From NCBI GenBank assembly GCA_036406675.1, contig DASXAO010000114.1:11840-75839 (forward strand): 64,000 nucleotides of DNA, written 5' to 3'. Under the pieces are notes generated by a model. That model was not told the DNA's origin. It ran no database searches and worked only from the letters and a program-made list of their open reading frames with translations. The first letter of the stretch is position 1; every line of letters begins with the position of its first letter. The DNA is from SCGC-AG-212-J23 sp036406675 (GTDB lineage: Bacteria; Pseudomonadota; Gammaproteobacteria; Burkholderiales; SG8-39). Both the position numbers and the translations under genes were made by a program. Positions 1 through 8,806 of the stretch are shown here, in pieces.

Positions 1-776
1 CGCAGCATCCGCGCGTGCCAGTGCCGCTTCGTGGCCTCGCGGCTGTAGGCCCAGCGCAGAACTAGGGCGATGACCACGAAGAAGGCGGCGACGTAGCCGA
101 GCTTGCCCTTCAGCGCCCCGCTCGCCCAGAGGAGGGCCCGCGTGAGGAAAGGAAGCTCCTGTTTGCTCTGGGCGAAGACGTCGACGACCTGGGGCACGAC
201 GTAGGTGAGCAGGCCCACCACGATGCAGAGCGCCACCGCGGCGACGATCGCGGGGTAGAGAAGGGCGAGGCCGGCGCTCTGGCGAGTCGCCTGGCGGCGC
301 TCGAGGTACTCGGCGAGGTTCGACATCACCGCGCCGAGCTCGCCCGAATGCTCGCCGGCGCGCACGAGCGCGCGATAGATCTCCGGGAACGACGACGGGT
401 AGGGGTCGAACGAGGCCGCGAGCGACTGCCCGGAAAGCACTTCGGCGCGCACCGCGGCGAGGATGCGCCGGGCGGATTCGCCCTGTGCCTGCTCGATGAG
501 CGCGTCCAGGCATTGCTCGACCGTGAGGCCCGCCTCGAGCAGCATCGCGAAGCGCCGGGTGAGGAGCGAGAGCTCCCCCGCGCCGATGCGCATGCGCGCC
601 GCCCAGAACCGTCGCTTCCCGGGCGCGGCCACCTCGCTGTCGACGGCCGAGACCTCGAGCGGCACCAGGCCCGCGCTGCGCAGCCCCGCGCGCGCCTGGC
701 GCGGCGCCTCGGCGTCGACCACGCCGCGCCGGGTGCGGCCGTCGGCGTCGATCGCGGTGTAGCTGAAAGCGGGCAT
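1..776 (-). CDS. gspF: GspF, type II secretion inner-membrane protein (3' end outside window)
   Basis: Polytopic inner-membrane platform protein of the type II secretion system, expected to contact the GspE ATPase and GspL. The visible 258 residues start MPAFSYTAIDADGRTRRG, the usual GspF/PilC opening. A cytoplasmic domain follows with LTRRFAMLLEAGLTVEQCLDAL, then a first hydrophobic stretch near residues 170-190. The protein is cut by the window edge; about 400 residues is normal for the family, so roughly 150 are missing. The ATG at 776 lies 4 bp after the gspE stop, so it is the last visible gene of gspC-D-E-F. Confidence 0.95.
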   Translation of the reverse strand, partial: MPAFSYTAIDADGRTRRGVVDAEAPRQARAGLRSAGLVPLEVSAVDSEVAAPGKRRFWAARMRIGAGELSLLTRRFAMLLEAGLTVEQCLDALIEQAQGESARRILAAVRAEVLSGQSLAASFDPYPSSFPEIYRALVRAGEHSGELGAVMSNLAEYLERRQATRQSAGLALLYPAIVAAVALCIVVGLLTYVVPQVVDVFAQSKQELPFLTRALLWASGALKGKLGYVAAFFVVIALVLRWAYSREATKRHWHARML

Positions 777-780
777 CGTG

Positions 781-2274
781 CTACGACTCGCGCGTGACCC
801 GGATCACTTCCTCGAGCGAGGTGAGCCCGCTCAAAACCCAGCGCAGTCCGTCCTGGCGCAGCGTGCGCATGCCGCGTTGCGCGGCGCTCGCCCGCAGGCG
901 CTGCTCCGAGCCCGCGCCGTGGATCAGCGTCTTCGCCTCGTCGTCGATGACGAGGAGCTCGTAGATCCCGGTGCGCCCGATGTAGCCGGTGTTGTTGCAG
1001 GCTTCGCAGCCGCCCGGCGCGAAGAGCCTTTCGCCGTTGTAGCGCTCGCCGAGCTCGGCCAGGTCGGGCGCGCTCGGCTGGTGCGGCTGCTTGCACGCGG
1101 GACAGAGCTTGCGCACGAGCCGCTGCGCGAGCACCCCGAGCAGGCTCGAGGAGAGAAGGAAGGGCTCCACGCCCATGTCGACGAGGCGCGTCGGCGCGCT
1201 CGCCGCGTCGTTGGTGTGCAGCGTTGCGAGGACGAGGTGGCCGGTGAGGCTCGCCTGGACGGCGATCTCGGCGGTCTCGCTGTCGCGGATCTCGCCCACC
1301 ATGATGACGTCCGGGTCGTGGCGCAGGATCGAGCGGAGCGCCCGCGCGAACGTCATTCCGATCTTGGCATTGACCGGCGTCTGGGCGATGCCGTCGAGCT
1401 CGTACTCGACCGGGTCCTCGACCGTCATGATATTCAGGCCGAGCGAGTCGATGCGCTCGAGCGCCGCGTACAGCGTGGTGGTCTTCCCCGATCCGGTCGG
1501 ACCGGTGACGAGCACGATGCCGTGGGGCTGGTGGATCAGGCCGTCGATCGACGCGAGGGCCGATTCGTCCATGCCCAGGCCGCCGAGCTGGAACTGGCTC
1601 GCCTCCTTGTCGAGCAGGCGCAGCACCGCGCGCTCGCCGTAGCCGGTCGGCAGCGTCGCGACGCGCACGTCCACCTGGCGCCCCGCGAGCCGCAGGGAGA
1701 TGCGCCCGTCCTGCGGCAAGCGCTTCTCGGCGATGTCGAGATTGGCCATGATCTTGATGCGCGAGAGCATCGCGGCGTGCAGCCCGCGGTGCGGCTCGGC
1801 CACGGTGCGGAGCGTGCCGTCGAGGCGGAAGCGCACCACGGAGCGCGCGTCGTAGGGCTCGATGTGGATGTCCGAGGCCTTCTGGCGCAGCGCCTGGGTG
1901 AGCAGCACGTTGATCATGCGGATCACCGGCGCGTCGTTGTCCGAGTCGAGCGGGTCCTCGATCTTCGGCATCTCCTGCACCAGGCGCGAGAGGTCCATGT
2001 CCTGGCCGATGGCGTCGGCCACGTAGGAGGCCGACTGGCTCGCCTGCGAGTACGCCTGCGCGAGGCGCCGCTCGAAGGCTTCGGGCTCCTCCACCGCGGT
2101 CACGCGCACCGGCACGCCGAGCACGCGGCGCAGCTCGGCGAGCACCTGCGGCCGTGCGCCCTGGCGCAGGCACACCAGGGCCTCCTTCTCGGAGATCTCG
2201 AGGAGCAGCGCCCCGTTCAGCCGCGCGAACGGATAGGGAACGAGGCGGACCGGCGTGTCGCGGGCGACGTCCAT
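781..2274 (-). CDS. gspE: GspE, type II secretion ATPase
   Basis: Cytoplasmic hexameric ATPase that powers pseudopilus assembly. The 497 residues show an N-terminal GspL-binding region (about 1-110), Walker A GPTGSGKTT at 258-266, Asp box and Walker B DPDVIMVGEIRD at 320-331, and a His box around 344-354. A tetracysteine zinc motif (C391/C394 and C423/C426) is typical of GspE and PilB. The length is normal. It sits between gspD and gspF on the same strand with only a 9-bp gap to gspD, so it is part of the left-arm operon. Confidence 0.97.
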   Translation of the reverse strand: MDVARDTPVRLVPYPFARLNGALLLEISEKEALVCLRQGARPQVLAELRRVLGVPVRVTAVEEPEAFERRLAQAYSQASQSASYVADAIGQDMDLSRLVQEMPKIEDPLDSDNDAPVIRMINVLLTQALRQKASDIHIEPYDARSVVRFRLDGTLRTVAEPHRGLHAAMLSRIKIMANLDIAEKRLPQDGRISLRLAGRQVDVRVATLPTGYGERAVLRLLDKEASQFQLGGLGMDESALASIDGLIHQPHGIVLVTGPTGSGKTTTLYAALERIDSLGLNIMTVEDPVEYELDGIAQTPVNAKIGMTFARALRSILRHDPDVIMVGEIRDSETAEIAVQASLTGHLVLATLHTNDAASAPTRLVDMGVEPFLLSSSLLGVLAQRLVRKLCPACKQPHQPSAPDLAELGERYNGERLFAPGGCEACNNTGYIGRTGIYELLVIDDEAKTLIHGAGSEQRLRASAAQRGMRTLRQDGLRWVLSGLTSLEEVIRVTRES

Positions 2275-2283
2275 GCCGCCACT

Positions 2284-4431
2284 TTACTGCGCCGGGGGCT
2301 TCTGCGCCGGGGCAGACTGCTCAGGTGCGCTCTCCGCCGGAGCGTTCGGCGCCGGGGCGCTCGGCGCGGGGGCGGCGCTCGGCGCGGGCGCGCTCTGCGG
2401 CGAGCCGTCCTCGGGCGGCAGCATCGGCGTAACGATGTCGGGCAGCACTATGGAGGGCGGGATGCGCGCTTTTCCCTGTTCCTCGATCATCTGGCGGTAG
2501 CGGTCGGAAGTGACCGGGGCATAGTTGCTGCGCTCCTTCATGACGAGCGGCCGCAGGAACACCATGAGGTTGGTCTTGGTCTGCGTGCGCGTCTCGTAGC
2601 GGAACAGCGCGCCGAGGAGCGGGATGTCGCCCAGCAGCGGCACTTTTTGCATGGTGTTGCCGGTGCTGTCCTGGATCAGTCCGCCGATCACGATGATCGC
2701 GCCGTCGTCCACCAGCACGCTCGACTCCAGGGACCGCTTGTTGGTGATGATCCCGGCCGGGTTGGTCTGGTCCTGGACGCTCGAGACCTCCTGGTAGATC
2801 TGCAGGCGCACCGAGCCGCCTTCCGAGATCTGCGGCTTGATGCGCAGCGTCAGGCCGACGTCGCGCCGCTCGATGGTCTGGAACGGCGTGGCGGTGGTCG
2901 CGGCGCCGGTCTGCGCGTACTGGCCGGTGATGAAGGGCACGTTCTGCCCGATGACGATCTTCGCCTCCTCGTTGTCGAGCGTGAGCAGGTTCGGCGTGGA
3001 GAGGATGTTCGCCTTGGTGTCGGACTCGAGCGCGCGCGCGAGGAACGCGAGGTTCGTGACCGTGCCGATGCCGGGAAGGGTGACCTGGCCGCGCACCACG
3101 CCTAGATTCAGCCCGTTGGCGAGGCTGCCGGGGTTCACCGCGCCGTCGATGATGTTGGTGCCCGAGCCGCGCGCGCCGAAGTTCGTTCCGCCGAAGCCCT
3201 GGGTGGCGTTGCTGGTGGTGTCGTGCAGCGCTTGCCACTGGACGCCGAACTCGGCCGCCTTGTCGGCCGTCATCTCCACGATCAGCGCCTCGACGTGCAC
3301 CTGCATCCGGCGCACGTCGAGCTTGTCGATCACTGCCTTCAGGCTCGCGAACACCGAGTCGGGCGCCGAGATGATGAGCGCGTTGGAAGCCGGGTCGGCC
3401 TGTACGATGCCGCCCCCGCCGCCCACCGGGCCGAGCCCGCTGAGCGGCGACGGCGACGGGCCGGGACCGCCAGAGACCGGCTGCTGCCCCACCGTCGAAG
3501 GCGCGGTGGAGAGCGGTGCCGTCGCGGCAATGTTGAGTGCCGGCGAGGACTCGCCCGAAAGCACGGCGCGCAGGGTCTGCGCGACGCGCACCGCCTCCGC
3601 GTTCTTCAGGTACACCACGTGCAAGTTGCCGCCGGCGGTCGTGGACTTGTCCAGGCCCTGCACCATTTCCTGGATGCGCGCGAGCCGGGCGGGATTCTCG
3701 GCGCGCACGATGAGGCTGTTGGTGCGTCCGTCGGCCGCCACGCTGATGCGGCCGCGGGAATCGGCGCCCGCCGCCGCGTCGGCGGCATAGAGGCGGTTGA
3801 CCGTGTTCGCCATTTCGGTGGCCGAGGCGTTGCGCAGCGGGATGAACACCGGCTCGCCGCCGCCGGGCCGGTCGATGGCGTCGATGATGCGGTCGATGCG
3901 GCGCAGGTTTTCGCCGTAGTCGGTGATCACGAGCGAATTGTTCGCCGCGTACACCGCGATGGTGTTGTTCGGGCTGATGATCGGCCTCAGCACCGGCAGC
4001 ATCTGCGCCGCCGATTCATATTTCAGCGTGTAAACTCGGGTCTGAAGCCGGTCGCCGTCCGCGCTGCCCCTCGGCGACACCGAGCTCAGGTGCAGCTTCG
4101 CGTCGGCCTCCGGCAGGATCTTCACCACCCCGTCGCTCTCCACCGCGGCAAAGCCCTGGAGCCTGAGCGCGGAAAGGAAAATGTCGTAGGCGGCCGACGG
4201 CGGTACCGGGCGCGACGAAACGATATTGACGGTGCCCTTGACCCGCGGATCGAGCAGGAAATTGCGCTTCGACATCTGGCCGATCGCGGTCGCGACGGCC
4301 TCGATGTCGGCGTTGACGAAGTTGAGCATGACCGGCTCTTCGGCGGCGCGCACGCCGAAGGCGACGAACGCCAGCAGGAGGAGAAGACCGCGCCTAGCGG
4401 CCGGCATTGCCCCGCGCGCCAGAGGGCGCAT
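2284..4431 (-). CDS. gspD: GspD, type II secretion outer-membrane secretin
   Basis: Secretin that forms the outer-membrane channel. A signal peptide (hydrophobic run LLLLLAFVAFGVRA, cut near residue 29) is followed by the N0 domain (LNFVNADIEAVATAIGQ), several N1-N3 repeats and a C-terminal secretin domain ending in the conserved VPLLGDIPLLGALFR block near residue 600. The last 40 or so residues are a low-complexity Ala/Pro/Ser tail. At 715 aa it is slightly long because of this tail. The start overlaps the end of gspC by 38 bp; a second in-frame ATG at 4407 would shorten the overlap to 14 bp and still leave a signal peptide. Confidence 0.96.
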   Translation of the reverse strand: MRPLARGAMPAARRGLLLLLAFVAFGVRAAEEPVMLNFVNADIEAVATAIGQMSKRNFLLDPRVKGTVNIVSSRPVPPSAAYDIFLSALRLQGFAAVESDGVVKILPEADAKLHLSSVSPRGSADGDRLQTRVYTLKYESAAQMLPVLRPIISPNNTIAVYAANNSLVITDYGENLRRIDRIIDAIDRPGGGEPVFIPLRNASATEMANTVNRLYAADAAAGADSRGRISVAADGRTNSLIVRAENPARLARIQEMVQGLDKSTTAGGNLHVVYLKNAEAVRVAQTLRAVLSGESSPALNIAATAPLSTAPSTVGQQPVSGGPGPSPSPLSGLGPVGGGGGIVQADPASNALIISAPDSVFASLKAVIDKLDVRRMQVHVEALIVEMTADKAAEFGVQWQALHDTTSNATQGFGGTNFGARGSGTNIIDGAVNPGSLANGLNLGVVRGQVTLPGIGTVTNLAFLARALESDTKANILSTPNLLTLDNEEAKIVIGQNVPFITGQYAQTGAATTATPFQTIERRDVGLTLRIKPQISEGGSVRLQIYQEVSSVQDQTNPAGIITNKRSLESSVLVDDGAIIVIGGLIQDSTGNTMQKVPLLGDIPLLGALFRYETRTQTKTNLMVFLRPLVMKERSNYAPVTSDRYRQMIEEQGKARIPPSIVLPDIVTPMLPPEDGSPQSAPAPSAAPAPSAPAPNAPAESAPEQSAPAQKPPAQ

Positions 4432-4864
4432 CGAGCGGCACGCTGCGCCGCTCGAGCGTGAGCCGCTCGATCTCGCCGCGGCGGCTCACCACCACGTAGT
4501 CGGGGTGTACCTCGCGCACCACCAGGTCGCCGACCGATTCTCCGACCGCAGCGGCGCGCGGCCGGCCGTTCTCGGTGAACACGGCGCGGTCGGGCGACAC
4601 CACGCCGACGAGGCGCACCGGGCCGGCGGAGGCGGCCTGTGGCGCGGCGGCGCCGAAGAGGCGCCGCGCGGCGGGCGAGGGCGATTCGGCCGCGCGCGCC
4701 TGCTCGCCGAGCGCCGGCGCGGCCTTCGCGCGCGGGGCGAGCAGCACCCAGGTGAAGTACGCGGCCGCCGCCGCGAGCGCGGCAAGCAGCAGGAGATCGA
4801 GCGCCAGAGCGACCGGAGCGGCGCGCAACAGCGGCTGTATTGTGTTCTTGAACCCGCCTGCCAT
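4394..4864 (-). CDS. gspC: GspC-like type II secretion protein (short form)
   Basis: Inner-membrane anchor that links the platform to the secretin. It has one N-terminal transmembrane helix (about residues 18-45) and a periplasmic homology region (VRLVGVVSPDRAVFTENG, residues 82-100) that in this family contacts GspD. At 156 aa it lacks the C-terminal PDZ or coiled-coil domain found in longer GspC proteins, as in many beta- and gammaproteobacterial short forms. It is the first gene of the left arm, overlaps gspD, and is divergent from gspG across about 70 bp. Confidence 0.85.
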   Translation of the reverse strand: MAGGFKNTIQPLLRAAPVALALDLLLLAALAAAAAYFTWVLLAPRAKAAPALGEQARAAESPSPAARRLFGAAAPQAASAGPVRLVGVVSPDRAVFTENGRPRAAAVGESVGDLVVREVHPDYVVVSRRGEIERLTLERRSVPLDAPSGARGNAGR

Positions 4865-4897
4865 CTACAAGGTATAGTATCCCGATCCCCGAGCCAC

Positions 4898-4911
4898 TAC
4901 AATTACTTGTA
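4898..4911. promoter_or_regulatory. Inverted repeat in the gspC/gspG divergent spacer
   Basis: TACAA-TTAC-TTGTA is a perfect 5-bp inverted repeat with a 4-nt centre, lying 24 bp before the gspG ATG in the only intergenic space shared by both arms of the secretion locus. An AT-rich TATAGTAT sits just to the left at about 4873-4880. It could be an operator for a dimeric regulator. The arms are short enough to arise by chance, so this is a candidate only. Confidence 0.3.
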
Positions 4912-4935
4912 CGGGCTGGGGTCAGCGGAGGACGC

Positions 4936-5364
4936 ATGAGTCGAGCTCGCATCCGCGCGTTCACTCTCATCGAAGTCATGGTGGTGGTCGCGATCCTGGC
5001 GGTGCTCGCCGCCCTGATCGTGCCGAAGGTGATGAGCCGCCCCGACGAGGCCCGCGTGGTCGCGGCGCGCCAGGACATTGCCAGCCTGCTGCAGGCGCTC
5101 AAGCTCTATCGCCTCGACAACCTGCGCTATCCCACGACCGAGCAGGGTCTCGCCGCGCTGGTGACGCGCCCGACGCTCGCGCCCGTGCCGCCGAACTGGA
5201 AGCCCGGCGGCTACCTCGAGCGCCTGCCGCGCGACCCGTGGGGCCATCCCTACCAGTACCTGAGCCCCGGCCTGCACGGCGAGGTCGACGTGTTCAGCTT
5301 CGGCGCCGACAACGCGGCCGGCGGCGAAGGCTTCGACGCGGACATCGGCTCGTGGACCCTGTAG
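4936..5364 (+). CDS. gspG: GspG, major pseudopilin
   Basis: Major pseudopilin of the type II secretion pseudopilus. The class III prepilin leader MSRARIRA is followed by FTLIEVMVVVAILAVLAALIVP with Glu at +5. The body contains the GspG hallmark YRLDNLRYPTTEQGLAALV, the RDPWG-YQY block near residues 96-106 and the C-terminal FSFGADNAAGGEG calcium-site region. The length of 142 aa is normal. The residue at -1 of the predicted cleavage site is Ala rather than the usual Gly. A good ribosome site (GCGGAGGA) lies just upstream of the ATG. It is the first gene of the right arm. Confidence 0.97.
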   Translation: MSRARIRAFTLIEVMVVVAILAVLAALIVPKVMSRPDEARVVAARQDIASLLQALKLYRLDNLRYPTTEQGLAALVTRPTLAPVPPNWKPGGYLERLPRDPWGHPYQYLSPGLHGEVDVFSFGADNAAGGEGFDADIGSWTL

Positions 5365-5849
5365 CCCCATCCCACCGGCGCGTGCGCGGCTTCACGCTGA
5401 TCGAGCTCCTGGTCGTGCTCGCCATCATGGCGGTGGTCGCGGCGGCCGTGGTCACCGTGGGGCTTCCCGGCAACTCGGACGCGGCGCGCGCCGAGGCGCG
5501 AAGGCTGGCATCGCTCCTCGAGTCGGCGATGCGCGAGTCGCGCGCGAGCGGCCGCAGCATCGCCTGGTCCCCGGTGCCGCAGGGCTACGCCTTCTGGCAG
5601 CGCGGCGAGGACGGCGACTGGGTCCTGTATCCTCGGACCAGCCTTTACCGCAGCCGCGCGCTCTCCGGGAGCGAGCTCACGCGCGTGCGCGTCGACGGCC
5701 GCGACCTCGCGCCAGGCGAGCGGGTAGTGTTCGCGCCGTACGGACTGCGCAGCGAGCTCTCCGCGACCGTGGCCGGCGCGGGCGAGCAGTTCGTCATTTA
5801 TGGAGACGTCATTGGGCGGGTCAGCTTCGCGCGGGTTTACGCTAATTGA
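5352..5849 (+). CDS. gspH: GspH, minor pseudopilin
   Basis: Minor pseudopilin. The class III leader ends RVRG, followed by FTLIELLVVLAIMAVVAAAVV. The proposed start is GTG at 5352, overlapping the last codons of gspG; GTG at 5382 is an alternative that would leave a two-residue leader. The open frame extends further upstream, but that part only mirrors gspG in another frame. About 165 aa, normal for GspH. It overlaps gspI by 50 bp. Confidence 0.9.
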   Translation: MDPVAPSHRRVRGFTLIELLVVLAIMAVVAAAVVTVGLPGNSDAARAEARRLASLLESAMRESRASGRSIAWSPVPQGYAFWQRGEDGDWVLYPRTSLYRSRALSGSELTRVRVDGRDLAPGERVVFAPYGLRSELSATVAGAGEQFVIYGDVIGRVSFARVYAN

Positions 5850-6186
5850 GGTGCTGGTGGCGCTCGCCATCGCGGCGATCGCGCTGGCGGCGGTGAGCCG
5901 CTCCGCCGCGGTATCGAGCACCTCGGCGGCCGAGATCAAGCTGCGCGCGCTCGCCGGGTTCGTGGCCGAGAACCGTCTGGGCGAGCTCGACGCGCGCCGC
6001 GCGTGGCCGCCGGTCGGCGTGACCCAGGGCACCGAGCGCCAGGCCGGGATCGACTTTCCCTGGCGCATGGAAGTCTTTGCCACCCAGCATCCGCTGCTGC
6101 GGCGGGTCGAAGTCCAGGTGGTCGATCCGGCCGAGCCCACGCACGTGCTGCGCACGCTCGTGGGAATTCTCCCGAAAGAGAGCTAG
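5800..6186 (+). CDS. gspI: GspI, minor pseudopilin
   Basis: Minor pseudopilin that with GspJ and GspK forms the tip complex. The leader METSLGGSASRG precedes FTLIEVLVALAIAAIALAAV, and the conserved ENRLGELDARRAWPPVG segment typical of GspI follows at about residues 48-66. The length of 128 aa is normal. The start lies inside the end of gspH, and the stop abuts the GTG start of gspJ. Confidence 0.95.
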   Translation: METSLGGSASRGFTLIEVLVALAIAAIALAAVSRSAAVSSTSAAEIKLRALAGFVAENRLGELDARRAWPPVGVTQGTERQAGIDFPWRMEVFATQHPLLRRVEVQVVDPAEPTHVLRTLVGILPKES

Positions 6187-6723
6187 GTGCCTTACCGGCC
6201 GAAATTGGGATTCACGCTGCTCGAGCTGCTCGCGGCGCTCGCGGTGCTCGCGGTGCTGGCGTCGCTCAGCTTCCGCGGCCTCTCCTCGGTGCTCGACGGC
6301 GAGGCGCACGTGCGCGAGCAGGCGAAGCGCTGGAGCGACGTAGGCCTGCTGCTCGGGCAGCTGCGCGAGGACGTGTCCTCGGCGATGGAAGGCCGGGGCT
6401 TCACGCTCGGCCCCTCGACGGACGCCGACCTCATCATTACCCGGTTCGCCGACCAGCCCGGAGCGGCGCCGCGGCGCGTCGGCTACCGGCTGCGCGAGGG
6501 GCGGGTGGAATATCTCCTGTGGCCGCAGGGAATGGACTCCGGTCCGCCCGCCGCCGCTTATGCGGTGCTCGCGAACGTAGCCGACATGAGATTCACCGCG
6601 CTCCGTGAAGACGGCACCTGGATGCCGGTCTGGCCCGTCGGCCAGCCGCTGCCGCGCGCGGTATCGGTGGATCTCGCGCTGGCGAGCGGCGAGCATGTCA
6701 CGCGGCTCTTCGCCCTGAGATGA
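6187..6723 (+). CDS. gspJ: GspJ, minor pseudopilin
   Basis: Minor pseudopilin. The short leader MPYRPKLG is followed by FTLLELLAALAVLAVLASLSF. GspJ-type features follow, including the FRGLSSVLDGEAHVREQAKRW helix and a beta-rich domain. The GTG start at 6187 directly follows the gspI stop. The length of 178 aa is a little short but within the family range. Its TGA overlaps the gspK ATG. Confidence 0.94.
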   Translation: MPYRPKLGFTLLELLAALAVLAVLASLSFRGLSSVLDGEAHVREQAKRWSDVGLLLGQLREDVSSAMEGRGFTLGPSTDADLIITRFADQPGAAPRRVGYRLREGRVEYLLWPQGMDSGPPAAAYAVLANVADMRFTALREDGTWMPVWPVGQPLPRAVSVDLALASGEHVTRLFALR

Positions 6724-7580
6724 AAGGCTCGCGAATCCAATTCCCGCACGCCGAGCGCGGCACCGCGGTCATCATCGCGCTCCTGGTGCTCGCGCTCGCC
6801 GCCGCGGGCGCCGCCGCGATGCTCGAGCGCCAGGACCTGGATGCCCGCGCGCTGCAGTCGCAGCGCGACTACGAGCAGGCGCGCTGGATGCTGAGGGGCG
6901 GCATGCACTGGGCGCGCTCGATCCTCGCAGAGGACGCGCGCGCGTCGGCCACGGACCATCAGCGCGAGCTCTGGGCGTCGGGGCTTCCGCCGACGGACGT
7001 GCAGCTCGGCTCGCTCGCCGGCGCGATCCGCGACGAGCAGGGGCTTTTCAATCTCAATAACCTGGCGAGCGGCGGCAAGCGCGACCCGCTCCAGATCGCC
7101 GCGCTCGGGCGCCTGCTCGGGGCGATCGGGCTCTCGCCGGCGCTCGCCGACGCGATCGCCGCGCGCATCGACCCGAAGCGCCCGCTTGCCGACGTCGGCG
7201 AGCTCGCCGGGGTCGGCGGCCTCGGCCCCGACGCCCTCATTCGCCTGCGCAGCTATGTGACCGCGCTTCCGCGCCCGACGGCGGTGAACGTCAACACGGC
7301 GCCGCCCGAGGTGCTTACGGCGGTGGTCGAAGGCCTTCCCCTTTCGGAGGCTCAGGCGCTCGCGCGGCGTCTCGCCGTCGACCCGGTGCGCAGCACCGAC
7401 GACTTCGTGTCGCGGCTGCGCCCGAACCTCCGGCTCGGCGCCGCGGGCGTCGCAGCCTCGAGCCAGTTCTTCGTCGTGCAAGGGCGCGCGAAGGTGGGCG
7501 ACGCCGATCTGCGCATGGAGGCGCTCCTGCAGCGCACGGGGACCGGTCTTCCCGCCATCGTGTGGCAGAGGAACGCTTGA
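6720..7580 (+). CDS. gspK: GspK, pseudopilus tip protein
   Basis: Largest minor pseudopilin, expected at the tip. The leader MKGSRIQFPHAERG is followed by TAVIIALLVLALAAAGAAA. As usual for GspK there is no Glu at +5. The body shows the helix-hairpin-helix-like region (FNLNNLASGGK; VNVNTAPPEVLTAVVEGL) typical of the family. The length of 286 aa is normal to short. It overlaps gspL by about 19 bp at the longest gspL start. Confidence 0.94.
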   Translation: MKGSRIQFPHAERGTAVIIALLVLALAAAGAAAMLERQDLDARALQSQRDYEQARWMLRGGMHWARSILAEDARASATDHQRELWASGLPPTDVQLGSLAGAIRDEQGLFNLNNLASGGKRDPLQIAALGRLLGAIGLSPALADAIAARIDPKRPLADVGELAGVGGLGPDALIRLRSYVTALPRPTAVNVNTAPPEVLTAVVEGLPLSEAQALARRLAVDPVRSTDDFVSRLRPNLRLGAAGVAASSQFFVVQGRAKVGDADLRMEALLQRTGTGLPAIVWQRNA

Positions 7581-8806
7581 GCGTCTGCCGCATCCGGCTG
7601 GAGCGCGACTTTCCGGAGAGCGGCCGCTTCGAATGGGCGCTCGTCGGCGATCTGGGGACGGTGCTGGAGAGCGGGACGTCGGACCTCGCCATGCCGCCGC
7701 GCGGCCGGCCGTGCGAGGCGGTGCTCGCTGCGGACCTCGTGCTGCTCGAGCGCGTGGCCCTGCCGGCCGCTCAGCAGCGCCGCCTGCAATCCGCGCTGCG
7801 CTTTCTCGCCGAGGACAGCATCGTGCCTGATCCGGCGCGCGTGCACGTCGCGGCCGCGCGCACGCCGCAGAAAGACGTGGTGTGCGTCGGCGTGGTCGAC
7901 CGCGAATGGCTGGTGCAGGCGCTCGCGCGCCTCGGCCGCTCCGGCATCGTGCCGGTCGGCGCCTACCCCGAAACCCTGTTGCCGCAGCTCGAGCCGGGCG
8001 CCTGGATCGTGGTGTGCGGCGGCGACGGCAGCTTCGTGCGCACCGCGGAGTCCGAGGGCTTCGCGCTCGACAGCGCGGCCGAGGACGAGCCCCCGGTGGC
8101 CCTGCGCCTGGCGCTCGACGCGGCGCGCAGCGCCGGGCGCCTGCCGCAGCGCCTCGTGCTGCGCGCCATGTCCGACGCGGCGCTGCCCGACGCGGCGGGC
8201 TGGACCTCTGCCTTGGGCTTGGCGGTCGAGGCCGGCGCGCCGTGGCGCTGGTCCCAGGCGCGGCAGCGGCCGCGCTTCGAGCTCCTCCAGGGCGAATTCG
8301 CGCCGCGCGGCTCGGGCGGCGCATGGCGGCAGGCGCTGGTGCGGCCCGCCGTGCTGGCCACCGTGCTGGTTGCCTTGGTGAGCGTCGGCATCGCGGCCGA
8401 CTGGGCGCTGAAGGCGGCGGAGCGCGACCGCCTGCAGGCCGAGATGGCCGCCCTGTATCGCGAGAGCTTCGGCGAAAGCGCCGTGCTGGTGGATCCACCG
8501 CTGCAAATGAGCCGGGCGCTCGCGGAGCTGCGCGCCGCGGCGGGTCAGGGCAGCGCATCGGATTTCGTCGCGCTCCTCAATGCCGTGGCGGAGTCCGTGC
8601 CCGAGGTGGGCGCGCAACGCATCGAAGCGATCGACTACGAGAACGGACGGCTCTCGGTGTCCCTGCGGGCGCGCGAACCGAGCCAGGCCGCCGCGCTCGC
8701 CACGCAGCTTCGCGCCCGAGCGAGCGTGCCGGGCCTGGAGATCCGGGTGGAGGACGGCGCCGCCGGCGCCTTGCGGCTGATCGCTGCCGTACCGGGGGCA
8801 AGATGA
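7562..8806 (+). CDS. gspL: GspL, inner-membrane assembly protein
   Basis: Bitopic platform protein joining GspE to GspM. It has an N-terminal actin-like cytoplasmic domain (about residues 1-255), one transmembrane helix near residues 260-282 (VLATVLVALVSVGIAADWAL) and a periplasmic ferredoxin-like domain. GTG at 7562 gives 414 aa; TTG at 7577 overlaps the gspK stop and would give 409. The stop overlaps the gspM ATG as ATGA. Only moderately conserved; the call rests on position and domain layout. Confidence 0.9.
   Translation: MAEERLSVCRIRLERDFPESGRFEWALVGDLGTVLESGTSDLAMPPRGRPCEAVLAADLVLLERVALPAAQQRRLQSALRFLAEDSIVPDPARVHVAAARTPQKDVVCVGVVDREWLVQALARLGRSGIVPVGAYPETLLPQLEPGAWIVVCGGDGSFVRTAESEGFALDSAAEDEPPVALRLALDAARSAGRLPQRLVLRAMSDAALPDAAGWTSALGLAVEAGAPWRWSQARQRPRFELLQGEFAPRGSGGAWRQALVRPAVLATVLVALVSVGIAADWALKAAERDRLQAEMAALYRESFGESAVLVDPPLQMSRALAELRAAAGQGSASDFVALLNAVAESVPEVGAQRIEAIDYENGRLSVSLRAREPSQAAALATQLRARASVPGLEIRVEDGAAGALRLIAAVPGAR

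Noticed and set aside
778..3105. A 775-codon open frame on the plus strand opposite gspE and gspD
   Set aside because: It mirrors two certain genes in GC-rich DNA; its Arg/Ala/His-rich protein has no motif. The same applies to other long antisense frames (for example 35904-38588 minus, 56 kb plus, 47801-51433 minus).
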